Part shown: positions 40,238-51,169 of the stretch, in pieces
Layout of the letters: every line of letters starts with the position of its first letter
Numbering within the stretch: the first letter of the stretch is position 1
NCBI GenBank assembly: GCA_964017155.1
Contig: OZ024865.1
Span: 15,765,833-15,829,832 of the forward strand
Length of the DNA stretch: 64,000 bases
Direction of reading: 5' to 3'
Origin: Oasisia sp. SBJ-2009
Taxonomy: Eukaryota > Annelida > Polychaeta > Sabellida > Siboglinidae
Translations under genes and position numbers: made by a program
The notes under the pieces: generated by a model
Told to the model about the DNA's origin: nothing
The model's input: the letters and a program-made list of their open reading frames with translations, nothing else
Database searches by the model: none

Positions 40238-40333
40238 CATGTGCTGCTAACTGTGCTTCATGTTACACTGATGGAATATGTGGACAGTGCAATGAGGGCT
40301 ACACTGTGAAAGCAGACAAACGTGGATGCGAAG
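40238..40333 (+). CDS. Gene 2: Cys-rich (furin-like/EGF-like) exon
   Basis: A 96-bp phase 1-1 exon from TATGTTCCAG to GAAG|GTAAGT. It encodes ACAANCASCYTDGICGQCNE followed by GYTVKADKRGCE, with six cysteines as C-x3-C-x2-C-x5-C-x2-C-x11-C. The NCASC...GxCxxCxxGY pattern is that of growth-factor-receptor Cys-rich or furin-like repeats. It is the first extracellular module after the proposed signal peptide and lies just before the propeller. The exon is short, but the splice sites are strong and the phase fits both neighbours. Confidence 0.78.
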
Positions 40334-41039
40334 GTAAGTCCGTATCTATTGAAACGGTGATCAGTCGTTCGGATCATAGCCCAGAGGTTTTTGAAGGTGA
40401 CATATTGGGGGGGGGGGGCGTTCCATGTCAAATCAATCAAAAACAGAATGAAATGTATATGCCCGTCTTCTATTTTGATTACATTTGTTGTGTCGGTTTA
40501 TGATCATGAGGTTATACGTCCCACCAAGTTTTAGGTAAATCTGACCTATAGGACCAGATATATAGGTCATCAAATCAAGTATTCTCTAACTTTGGTGACT
40601 TTCTATTTTGAACCATATATGTACTTGGTAATAATTGCAGAAAGTGTTATCAGGTACACAACATTCATTTGAAGAACTTAAATTACTTTTAACTGTTGAT
40701 AACCTCAATGCTGCTTTAGTGGTGTAATCAGTACAAAATATGTCACTTAATGCTGCCACAAAATATAATGTTTGTTTCTTTGCATATTCTCTGCCAATGC
40801 AGTAAATACCTGCATCAGCTGGTATTTGTATAAGTAATATGATAACCTTTGTTTAACAGAGACCACAAAAAGCCACTTAATATATGGCCTTTTGGAGACA
40901 CATTATGACATCTAGAAAGTCACCAAGTAGTCAAGGTTAGATCAAATAGTTATGATTATTTCTATCTAAACAGGTTTAACATCACATATATAGGTCATCA
41001 AAATGACGTGACCATGACTAAAATGATGGTTAGATTGAT

Positions 41040-41116
41040 CAAAAATAACGCGCACACGCATGCAAGCACACACGCACGCACTCATGCATGCATGCGCGCA
41101 TGTATGCACGCACATA
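41040..41116. repeat. Impure CA/GCAC-rich patch
   Basis: ACGCACACGCATGCAAGCAC-like sequence, about 75 bp. Confidence 0.7.
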
Positions 41117-41450
41117 AAGTACACCAGCACATAATGACATCAATGTATGGTTACTGGATAGTAATATTTATAACACCAACTACAAAATATATAACGGTAG
41201 CCACCGTTTGCATGCTAACAGAACATTACGACTGTACTATTGGCCTATATTTCAGCATTAATGTGGTTCAAGAAATGTTTACAAAATGCATAACTCCTGA
41301 AGAATTCAATTGCGCACGATACCATTTCTGCAGATTCTTGCATAATATGTATGCTTCGATATAAATACAAATCAGCGAAATCGTTGGTTACGTGTTTTTT
41401 TTAGATCAAAGATGCATTGTGGTGTGTTGTGAAGGGTGTTGTATTTTCAG

Positions 41451-41570
41451 TTGCCAGAGGCTCTCCTCTCTACACTTTGTTGATTGTCACATATGAGGCA
41501 ATCTATCAAGTTCCAGTTAACAACTCGGTGACGCCTCCAATATATGGAAACAAAACAACGCTGATACCAG
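41451..41570 (+). CDS. Gene 2: YWTD propeller exon 1
   Basis: A 120-bp phase 1-1 exon from GTATTTTCAG to CCAG|GTAAGT. It encodes ARGSPLYTLLIVTYEAIYQV, then PVNNSVTPPIYGNKTTLIP. The SPLYTLLIVTYEAIYQVPV segment fits the opening strands of an LDL-receptor-type propeller, where a hydrophobic strand is followed by I.RV. Sequons NNS and NKT are present. Joined to the next exon it gives ..TTLIPDYGIETIAVDD, the usual turn into the second strand. Confidence 0.8.
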
Positions 41571-41736
41571 GTAAGTTGATTAATATGAATGTAGCGGAAA
41601 CCAGATACTATCTTGAATACTGTGGGTACATTAAGGATATGCTGCTAACTATTCTTTGCTGTATGATATTTAACTGTACGTATAAACAAAATGCTCAGAA
41701 ATAAAATTATTATTTACGAAAATCATCAAGACAATT

Positions 41737-42046
41737 AAGATTTAACAAGATTTCCACCTAGAGATTCAACTCTAGATGGCAGGTGGACAAGGAAGCCGTT
41801 TGGCTTATCGAGAGTCCAACCTATCTATCTAAGTATACCCCGCCCGTCTTAGGTATATGTCGATTTTTTTTAAATATGTTAACACTACTAGCACCTACAC
41901 AATCAGCTGATAATCTGTTCCATTCGTTTACTACACTTCGTGAAAATGAAAATTGTCTAATATCTAGTCTACACTGCCTCTTTGCTAATGTACCTCGATG
42001 TCCTCTAGTCCTTCTCTCTTCCTTGGCCGTGAAGAAAAAAATTAAT
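41737..42046 (-). mobile_element. LINE 3' end, same family as 8,820-10,120
   Basis: Reverse complement of about 9,810-10,118, including the 3' hairpin (CCACCTGCCATCTAGAG on the minus strand) and the last codons of the RT-linked frame. Strongly 5'-truncated. Confidence 0.85.
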
Positions 42047-42111
42047 ATAAGATAAATGAATGTGTTAATTAAAAAGCTAATAACATAACTAAGTTATTAC
42101 AATAATGGAGT

Positions 42112-42260
42112 GGCTATATACGTCCGGATACAGTTGAACAGCCTGGGTCCTATGTGTCCGGATACAGTTGACCAGCCTGGGCCCTATGTGTCCGGATGCG
42201 GTTGAACAGTCTGGGCCCTATGTGTCCGCATACAGTTGAACAGCCTGGGGAATAAAAATC
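42112..42260. repeat. 34-bp tandem repeat at a LINE 3' end, about 4 units
   Basis: Units read GTGTCCGGATACAGTTGAAC then AGCCTGGGCCCTAT. They lie at the 3' side of the minus-strand LINE that follows. Confidence 0.85.
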
Positions 42261-42850
42261 CAGATACGGTTGAATAGTGTAGGTCGGTACACATGCTATT
42301 GGTCCAGACACATGTCTCACGGGAATTGCGTAAGAAAGCTGTGTTATCATACTGGGGGCGTATGACAAACGTTTGATAGCATAGCGTTTTGATAGCCTCG
42401 GGGCATCTGTTGATGTTGCACTGTAGGAAGGCCCTGGAGTTGTTGGCTTTCTTTGTCACATTGTTGATATGTTCATTCCAAGACAGAGTTCTGTCTATGG
42501 TTACTCCAAGGTACTTGGCGCCTTTAACTTCCTTTAGTTGATGTTCATGTATGGAGTAATTGGTGACAATTTTCTTTTTCCTTCTGTTAGTGATTCGGAT
42601 GATTTCGCATGTGTCTGGATTATACTCCATCAGCCAGTCCGCTTCCCAAGTTTGTAGTTTGTCTATGTCTTCTTGCAATGTCTCTGCGTCATGTGTTGTG
42701 TTGATGTTGCGATATAGGAGACAGTCGTCAGCAAAAAGTCGTACAGCTGAATAAACTTGGTTTGGTAGATCGTTTATGTAGCATAGGAAGAGGATGGGGG
42801 CGAGTACAGATCCCTGTGGGACGCATGAGGTCACTGGGGCAGGTGAAGAG
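42184..42850 (-). mobile_element. 5'-truncated LINE (Jockey-like), minus strand
   Basis: From 42,834 leftward the frame encodes VPQGSVLAPILFLCYINDLP, the catalytic LFADDCLLYR box (about 42,735), WLMEYNPDTCEIIRIT, a KYLGVTIDRTLSW motif and a C-terminal region. It is fairly intact, but 5' truncated and partly overlapping its 3' tandem repeat. It differs from the LINE at 41,737. Confidence 0.85.
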
Positions 42851-43640
42851 TTTTCCCTTCCAGGATGTTGAAGTTATACATCACAAAAAAGCCTTTCCGT
42901 GGGAAACCTGCGACAACATAGACTGATCATGATGTAATAAATATTGCACAGACCAATCCCTTGGCTTTCCACTGATACCACACTTTCCAGATTACGACTA
43001 TGAATGGGAATGTAAATCTCGGATTCAGAGCGTAGTAAATTCAGCCTTATTTGGCCATGTATATACTATAAGGGCATGCAGTTTTCCAGTATACGCAATG
43101 ACTATGCATGCTAACATTGTAGCCTGTGCCCCGATTTTCATTTCCTGGCTTATCAAAATGCAGTTTACTTTCAAATAGACGATGGTCTCGAATGCGATCT
43201 ACGAAATGCCAGGAATTGACACAAATGCTTAACTAGAGTTATACTAAATCAGGCAGTTAGCAGTTTTGAAGTTGACTTGTAGCAAGTTGCTGGCGAGTAA
43301 CATAATTCGTTGCGACGTAGGCATAGCCGGAGATTGCCAGGGCCAGGTCGCCATAGAGTAATCTATCTGCCTTTATTATTTGACTGCTATGTCTTCGAGC
43401 CTATGTAAGTTCAGCTCTCCAACATAGTGTAATCAGCGTCAGTTACAACGTAGAAGGTCCAAGCCCCACAGCGTGGGAGAGGAGTTTATTTAGCAACAAC
43501 TTAGTCGTGTCAGTCAGTAGTTCATGTCAACATCACCTCTAAGTCTAAGGTAATATCAATATATATACTTATAGTTGGCAATATCAGTGTTCTTTCGATG
43601 TGACATTATAATTTATTTACAGTTAGGTGCGTCTTAGTAA
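42851..43640. other. Intronic, nothing recognised
   Basis: No exon or element identified between the LINE and the minisatellite. Confidence 0.4.
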
Positions 43641-44556
43641 AGGCAGAAAAAACGATGTACCGAATGCTAGTAATGGCAGTTAAGTGATATATCGAATCCT
43701 AGTAATGGCAGTTAAGTTATATATCGAATCCTAGTAATGACAGTTAAGTGATATATCGAATCCTATTAATGGCAGTTAAGTGATATAGCGAATCCAAATA
43801 GTAAAAGCTTTATTTCTTGATGGTCACCATGTCACGTGGTATATCGTGATTTTCAATGGGCCATCAAGTAATGGCAGTTAAGTTATATAGCGAATCCTAG
43901 TAATGGCATTGAAGTTATTTATCGAATCCTAGTAATGACAGTTAAGTGATATATCGAATCCTATTAATGGCAGTGATATAGCGAATCCCAGTAATGGCAG
44001 TTAAGCTATACATCGAATCCAAATAATGGCAGTTAAGTTATATATCGAATCCAAATAATGGCAGTTAAGTTATATATCGAATCCTAGTAATGGCAGTTAA
44101 GTGATATATCGAATAATATTAATGGCAGCTAAGTGATAGATCGAATCATAATAATGGCAGTTAAGTGAGATATCGAATCCTAGTAATGGCATTTAAGTTA
44201 CACATATCGAATCCAAATAATGGCAGTTAAGTTATATATGGAATTCTAGTAATGGCAGTTAAGTGATATAGCGAATCCAAGTAATGGCAGTTAAGTGATA
44301 TATTGAATCCTATTAATGACAGTTAAGTGATATAACGAATCCTATTAATGGCAGTTAAGTAATATATCGAAACCTAGTAATAACAGTTAAGTGATATATC
44401 GAATCCTATTAATGACAGTTAAGTGATATAACGAATCCTATTAATGGCAGTTAAGTTATATATCGAAACCTAGTAATAACAGTTAAGTGATATATCGAAT
44501 CCTAGTAATGGCAGTTAAGTGATATATCGAATCCTAGTAATGGCAGTTAAGTGTGA
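43641..44556. repeat. 32-bp minisatellite, about 28 units
   Basis: Units read GTTAAGTGATATATCGAATC followed by CTAGTAATGGCA, with variants AAATAATGGCA and GTTATATATCG. The spacing is 32 bp. A non-repeat patch at about 43,800-43,865 interrupts the array. It lies in the intron between propeller exons 1 and 2. Confidence 0.95.
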
Positions 44557-44564
44557 TATTTTCG

Positions 44565-44735
44565 GCGAAATTTGAAGGTGCGTTACAAGAAAGTAGTCTG
44601 AAAATATACTAGGTTGTATCGCAGAGAATAGTGTCTTTATTTTGTTCTGTTTGAGCCCCTTCTTCCTCAGTTAGCCGCGCTACATGCAAATATTCCTTGG
44701 AAGTGACTTGCCTCCTCTCACATGCCTGTAGTAAA
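44565..44735. repeat. Fragment of the 1.1-kb dispersed module
   Basis: Shares AAGTAGTCTGAAAATA, TTCTTCCTCAGTTAGCCG and CTTGCCTCCTCTCACATGCC with 15,295 and 61,104. The purine-rich centre is absent. Confidence 0.75.
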
Positions 44736-45490
44736 CCAACGACACATCGATCACATCTAACACTAACAGCTGACCATCTCCATGACTCTTTGAATTGAAC
44801 CAGTTTAATAATACGTGGCCGAGTACTATGTAATCCTCTGCTCACTCAGTGATATGTGATCCCAGAAATTACCACAAACTGCACAATGCTGATTATATTG
44901 GACACGACTACACAAAATAATGGCGGATGAATATTTAATGTGATATCACCCCACCCAAATTATGCTAAATAATTTTTTAGTAAGTATCAATTTCAAATCC
45001 CTTGGCATTCTAGTCATGATTCACAAAAAAGATCAACGTTGTCTAACCTTTTTCAATCTGGAATCAACTCCCTATTACAAATAAATCTTCTGAAACTATA
45101 ACCACCTTTCATTAAAAAAACATATTTGTTTGAACTTGCTTTTCCACCGTACATTTGTGGTGGTTACATGTTCCAATGATGATTATTTCCCTTCTATTTA
45201 TGATTACACCAAATGATTTTGTTTGTTACGTCTCTGACCGAGCTTGATGTTTCTATGATATAAGCGCTATAGAAGTGTTACAATTACTTTCTTGATGACT
45301 CAGAGCAGTTACGTGATGTCAAATCAATTTAAATGTTTGTCACTTAAAAAGTCAATATTTAGCAAAAATGCATCACGAAGATCTTGAATTGCATTACTGA
45401 AACCATTTGCACATTTTTGGGGCACAGCAGGACTCAGATGTATAGTTTTTAAATCCAGGTAGTGAATATAAAGACCTGTTCATGTTACAG
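44736..45490. other. Intronic, nothing recognised
   Basis: Ends with the acceptor of propeller exon 2 (CATGTTACAG). Confidence 0.4.
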
Positions 45491-45610
45491 ACTATGGTAT
45501 TGAGACCATTGCTGTTGATGATATCCGTGGATACATGTACTGGAATAAATACAGTGACATATATTGTGGCACAATCAGTGGATCCAATTCAACAAAAGTA
45601 ATTGTGAACG
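45491..45610 (+). CDS. Gene 2: YWTD propeller exon 2
   Basis: A 120-bp phase 1-1 exon ending AACG|GTAAGT. It encodes DYGIETIAVDDIRGYMYWNK, then YSDIYCGTISGSNSTKVIVN. AVDD...GYMYW matches the LDL-receptor class B (YWTD) repeat, with YMYWNK at the YWTD position and I..G...GS......V as the following strands. This is the clearest propeller blade in the gene. YWTD propellers act as ligand-binding and pH-switch modules in LRP, LDLR and nidogen families. Confidence 0.88.
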
Positions 45611-45649
45611 GTAAGTTATATATGTGTATCTATATTATAAAATAGTGTT

Positions 45650-45685
45650 TGTCTGTCTCTTTGTCCATCTGTTAGTCTGTCTGTA

Positions 45686-45720
<35 letters not shown>

Positions 45721-45729
45721 ATGTATGTA

Positions 45730-45766
<37 letters not shown>

Positions 45767-45843
45767 GACTGACTGCCTGTCTGTCTGTCTGTATGTATGT
45801 CTGTCTGTCTGTCTGTCTGTCTCTGTCTGTCTGTCTGTCTGTA

Positions 45844-45898
<55 letters not shown>

Positions 45899-46021
45899 AT
45901 GTATGTATGTATGTATGTATGTATGTTTGTATATATGTCTGTCTGTCTGTCTGTCTGTCTGTATGTATGTATGTATGTATGTATGTATGTATGTATGTAT
46001 GTATGTATGTATGTATGTATG

Positions 46022-46055
<34 letters not shown>

Positions 46056-46061
46056 TGTATG
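45650..46061. repeat. (GTCT)n/(GTAT)n tetranucleotide repeat
   Basis: Alternating blocks of CTGT and ATGT tetramers over about 410 bp, starting about 40 bp after the donor of propeller exon 2. The poly-VCLS and poly-TYIH frames are artefacts. Confidence 0.96.
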
Positions 46062-46912
46062 TGGACCCACAGCGCTGTTGGTTTTGCATGTATCCAGATG
46101 AAATGTTACATTCGATCAATGAGCATTCGTATATTTTTACATATCTAAAATCATCTGTGGTGAAGAAAATGAAGGGTTCAATATACAAAAGGCTTATGTC
46201 CTTTACATGGATTCTGCAACATATATCACAACGTAACCACATGCAATGCAATATTTATATTACCTTTTTCGAGAAAAAATATTTTACCCTCACTATTTGT
46301 TCAGGTCAGTGGGGATCAGAACTTTCAAACATTTCATGCACCCACTGCCTTTTTCGTCCTAAGTGTCACTGGGTTACTTGACTAGTGTTTTTGTGTGTGA
46401 GCAAATTAATAATAATCTACATGGTGTAACATTAACAGTTTCATGATTGCCAGGGGCAAATAAATGTCTTCTCAAGCAAACCAATGTAAATATTCACTCG
46501 CTTATAATGACAATCAGATCAAAAATTCAGTTGACGCATCGATTCTTTCACAAGCTTGACCCACAACCTTGTCATCACAGTGGTTTGGAACTTGAACTGC
46601 CAGATTTGGTCATCATAATATTATCAAATTAATTATTAAAGATGCCAAGGATTGCAGTAAAACCATCTGTCATCTTAGATTATAGATAGATTATCAATAG
46701 ATCGTGTGTTCATACAGGTGATGTAAAAATGGTTCTGTATATATTGACTATTAGGGGGAAAAGATATAGCATTGCTTTGTATGAAGATCTCCACCCCCTG
46801 TGCTATGGTTTATACGGTTGGCATCAGTTGCGATCTAGCAAATATTGCCGCTGTACCATTTAGCTTGGATTGATTTATTTGTGAATAAATAGGAGGACCA
46901 TGTGTTTTGTAG
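46062..46912. other. Intronic, nothing recognised
   Basis: No domain exon found up to the acceptor at 46,912. Confidence 0.4.
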
Positions 46913-47072
46913 AGGTCAGGCCTTTAGCGCTAGAAGTTGACACAGCAACAGGCAATCTGTACTTCACTAGGGACACACAACTGATGAGATTAGCAAAGGA
47001 TGACAACACCCAGACAGACTTCGTTAACGCAACTGATAAAATTTATAGCATTGCTATCGATCAACTAAACAG
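46913..47072 (+). CDS. Gene 2: YWTD propeller exon 3
   Basis: A 160-bp exon, entering in phase 1 after TTTTGTAG and leaving in phase 2 at ACAG|GTAACA. It encodes EVRPLALEVDTATGNLYFTR, a DTQLMRLAKDD strand and TDKIYSIAIDQLNR. Two blade cores are visible: LALEVD..TGNLYFTR and YSIAIDQLNR, the latter continuing into the next exon as QLYY. The phase change is compensated exactly by the next exon, which begins with a single base completing Arg. Confidence 0.85.
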
Positions 47073-47099
47073 GTAACACATCTTTTCATTACATCATAT

Positions 47100-48150
47100 C
47101 TTCTGTGTGAAATGTTCACCCACCAGTGGTTACACACCTTAGACTATCCATCCACCAGAGTGTATGCATAGGTCTGTTCACCCAAGAATATTTGTTGGAC
47201 TGTTCACCCACAATACAGTTTAAGGAACTATTCTCTCAGTGAATGTGCGGGACGGTTCAACAACCACAGAGTGTATGTGTTGGACTTTTGACCCACTAGA
47301 GTGTGTGTGTTGCCCATGTACCGGACCAGAGTATATGTGTTGGATTGTTCACCCACCACAGTGTAGGTATTAGTATGTTCACCCACCAGTGTGTATATGT
47401 TGTACTGTTCACTTGCCATAGTGCTTGTGTTATATTGTTCACCAACCAGAGTGTATGTGTTGCACTGTTCACCCACCAGAGTGTTTATGTCGCACTGGTA
47501 ACCCACCAGAGTGTTTGTGTTTCATTGTTCACCCAACAGAATGTATGTGTTACACTGGTTATCCACCAGAGTGTATGTGTTGACTCAACTTTTCACTCAA
47601 CAGAGTATACGTATTGTACTCTTCACTCACCAGTGTGTTTGTGTTAAACTATTCACCCACCAGAGTGTATGTGTTGTACTGTTCACTCACCAGAATATAC
47701 GTGTTAGATGTGTTAGACTATCCCCATCCCGAGTGTATGTGATTGACTTTTCACCCACCAGAGTGTATATGCTGCACTGTTCCCCCACCAGAGTGTGCGT
47801 GTTAGACTGTTCACCCACCAGTGCGTATATGTTGCACTTTTCACCCACCAGAGTGTATGTTTTAGAGTGTTCACATACCAGAGTGTAAGTGTTGGACTGT
47901 TCACCCACCAGAGTGTATGTGTTGGACTGTTCATCCACCCAGAGTTTATGTGTTGGACTGTTCACCCACCAGAGTGTATGTGTTGCACTGTTAACCCACC
48001 AGAGTCTTTGTGTTTAAATTTGCACCCACCAGAGTGTATGTGTTGCACTGTATACCCAACAGAGTGTTTGTTTTACATTGTTCCCCCACCACAGTGTTTG
48101 TGTTTCACTGTTCACCCACCATAATGTATTTGTTACACTGTTCACCCACC
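47100..48150. repeat. 30-bp minisatellite, about 35 units, block 1
   Basis: Unit GTGTTGGACTGTTCACCCAC followed by CAGAGTGTAT, spacing 30 bp. As 30 is a multiple of 3, long fortuitous frames appear on both strands (LFTHQSVCV, GEQSNTYTLV). It starts about 30 bp after the donor of propeller exon 3 and continues in blocks 50,540-51,140 and 53,825-54,015. Confidence 0.95.
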
Positions 48151-48159
48151 TCTCTCTTT

Positions 48160-50540
48160 GATGTCCATCGTGTCCGATGATGACATCAATGTAGGGTTTC
48201 GTCCGTGACGTGCTTTGCTCGTTGGTGAGAGAATAGCCCAATTTGTGAGTTAAAGCCTCTCCCGCAGTTGACACAGAAGATGATAGAGGCATAAGCATCA
48301 GGAATGCCATGGCGGAGATTCTGATCATGTTTGTATTTGTGTGATATATTTTCTTCGATATGGCTCTATCCTTTGTGAATGGCCTGCCTCCACTGTTGTC
48401 GATCTTGTGCAAGAGTCTCCCAGTGGTCTACGGTGATGTGTGTAGCCTTTAGGTGTCGTATGACTAAATATTTGTATCGTAGTCGTTGTCCACTACGAAG
48501 ACGTTTCCCTCTGGCTAATTTTCCATAGAATACAGCCTTTGGGAGTATGCTGTCATTCATATGGATGACGTGTCCAGTCCAACGGAGTTGGGAAGCCGTT
48601 AGAGTGGCTTTTATGCTGGACATATTAGCCCGTCTCAAGGGCTGACATTTGGAATGTGAACTTTCCATGAGATTTCCGCAGGATTTTTCGTAGATGTCGG
48701 AGAGGCACTTTGGAAAGTTTTCTAAAATGGCGACGGTAGAGAGTGTATGTCTTTGCTGAATACAGTAGTGTTGGAAGTACAATTGCCTGGAACACTTTGC
48801 ACTTTGTGGATACTGAAATACCATGTTGTGACCATACACGCTTCCACAGTCCTCCAAATGCTCCAGAGGCAGCTTGAATACGGTTGTTAATTTCCACATC
48901 AATGGTGTTGTCAGATGCAACAGTGCTGCCCAGGTATGTGACGTTATTTACTAATTTTAGTGGCGTGCCATAGATTTCAACATGTGGATCGATAGAGGTT
49001 TGTCCAGGTGGTGGTGGGTAGAGCGTCACAGTTTACTTTGTGTTCATTGTAACTCCATACAGGGTTGCAGCTTGTTCAAACAGCTTGCATATCTCTCATG
49101 TGTCTTCTAGTGTATGGGCAAAAATAGCAGCAGCATCTGCAAACAGTAGTTCACGAATGCAGAGTTCTCGAGTTTTTGTGCTTGCCTTTAGTCTATCCAA
49201 ATTGAATAATTTTCCATCGGATCTAGTGCGAATGAAAACTTCTGTACTAAGGTGCTCGGACACAGTAGACAGTAGTGCTGCCAGAAAGAGAGTGAACAAG
49301 GTAGGTGCCAAGATACATCCTTGCTTTAGTCCATGGCTAATCTCAAAAGGATCAGTAGTTGATCCACCGATAGACACTGCTCCAGCCATACCATCGTGGA
49401 ATTCTTGCATTATCTTGACAAAAGTCTCGGGACATCCATATATCCTTAGTAATGTCCACAAGGTTGACCTGTCCACTGCTTTCGATAGGTCAATGAATAT
49501 CATGTAGAGGCTTTGCTGTTGTTCAACTGCTTTTTCCAGTTGTTCTCGTAATGTGAATATCATGTCGATTGTAGAGCGTGAGCGACGAAATCCACATTGG
49601 CTTTCTGGGAGGATGACCTCTGCAATGTTCTGTAGTCTTTTCAGAAGGATTTTTGCCAGAATTTTCGCCGCAGTTGAAAGTGTAGTTGTTTTCTTGTAGC
49701 GAACCTTGTCATTCGAGACGCGTTTCTTGGAGGGCAGCTATGTCTATGTTATAGCGATCAAGTTCCCGGGCAACTAGCGCCGTTTGCCTTTGTGGCCTTT
49801 CCGCATCCTTCAAATCCAGTAAGGTTCTCACATTCCATGTGGCTAATGATAGCTTCTTCTTCATTTGTTTCGCACCGCTGGTATTGGGGTCCCACCAGCC
49901 GTGGTGTGCTGGTCAGGAGTCAAAGTGAACAAGCTTTGTTTATCCCACCTTTTCTAGGGGCGTTCCCGGATTGGGGCAGGCAGTGCATCCGTAGATAAGG
50001 CTGCCTGGTCACCTGGATTGCTGCCTTGTATTGTTGTTCTTCTTCAACAACACACGACCATCATACCCAAGTCGCCTATGGGTAGAGCTTCAGTAACAGC
50101 TTCCAGTTACTCAAGCTTGCCATCGTGGCTTTCATTCAATCGCCATAGGCCTTGTCCTAGATCTTCGCTTGCGCTCCTGTGTTAGGTGCCAAGGCTGTCG
50201 CGCATCTATATCGACACCCTCTGGACCAGGAAGACATTAATCCAATGGAGCACTATGTACGACAACTGGAAGTCTAGTTGGTTGCCCCGCAGTGGAGAGA
50301 AGTTGCCTTCAAACCTCAGTTCTAATGCCACCGTTGGTCAATATAAGTTGACTCCCCCGCCAACACTAGATACAAGCATTTCTGCTGCCCAACGCTGACT
50401 ATTACACATAGTTGGGGATTTGGGAATGGTGAAGTTCGGGATGTGTCCACACGTTGGTGGGCCCTGCACACAGAACCTCTGGGGCTCCAAACTGCTTCGA
50501 GATCCCTGGCACATTGGCCTGGGGCCGCAAGGTGCCCAGT
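48160..50540 (-). mobile_element. LINE with endonuclease start, RT and zinc-finger tail, internally deleted
   Basis: Minus strand, from right to left: SLATWNVRTLLDLKDAERPQ and DIAALQETRL (about 49,855-49,720), the start of an APE-type endonuclease. It then jumps to STAAKILAKILLKRLQNI and CGFRRSRSTIDMIF of the reverse transcriptase, GLKQGCILAPTLF (about 49,325), a damaged catalytic box reading FADAAA (about 49,120), VTYLGSTVASD and ALTASQLRWTGHVI-like C-terminal motifs. A zinc-finger tail CVNCGRGFNSQIGLFSHQRA follows at about 48,270. Most of the endonuclease is deleted. Several frame changes make it inactive. Confidence 0.85.
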
Positions 50541-51140
50541 ATCCAGTGTGTATGTATTGAACTGTTCACTCACCAGTGTGGATGTCTTGTACCGTTCACT
50601 CACCAGAGTGTATGTGTTAGACTATTCACCCACCAGAGGGTATGTGCTATACTGTTTACCAACCAGAGTGTATATGTTAGACTATTAAGCCAACAGAGTG
50701 TATGTGTAGACTATTCACCCAACATATTGTAAGTGTTGTTGTACCGTTCACCCACCAGAGTGTATGTGTTGGACTGCTCACCCTCTAGTGTGTATGTGTT
50801 GCACTGTTCACCCACCAGAATGTATGTATTGGACTCTTCACCCACCAGACTGTAAGTGTTGTACCGTTCACCCACCAGAGTGTATGTGTTAGACTGTTTA
50901 CCCACTAGTGTGTATGTGTTGCACTGTTCACCGACCAGAATGTATATATTGGACTGTTCACTCACCACAGTGTATGTGCTACACTGTTCACCCACCAGAG
51001 TTGATGTGTTTGACTATTCACCCACCAGAGTGTATATGTTGGAATATTCACCCACCAGAGTGTATGCGTTACATTATTCACCCACCAGAGTGTATGTGTT
51101 AGACTATTAACCGCCAGAGTGTATGTGTTGCACTGTCCTG
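50541..51140. repeat. 30-bp minisatellite, block 2
   Basis: Same unit as 47,100-48,150, with about 20 copies. The LINE at 48,160-50,540 splits the two blocks. Confidence 0.95.
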
Positions 51141-51169
51141 CTGCCCTTAAATGATTGATGCTAGCAGGT

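Noticed and set aside
41008..41364. 118-residue ORF with an EEFNCARYHFC region
   Set aside because: No matching splice sites in phase and no known module; it starts in a CA-rich repeat. Left as chance ORF.
45616..46381. ORFs of 100-210 residues rich in VCLS/VCMY or TDRQ/YIHT
   Set aside because: Tetranucleotide (GTCT/GTAT)n repeat, not protein coding.
47228..48124. Possible repeat protein with LFTHQSVCV or GEQSNTYTLV units
   Set aside because: The 30-bp satellite is a multiple of 3 and stays open on both strands at once; it lies in an intron and shows no coding bias, start context or splice structure.
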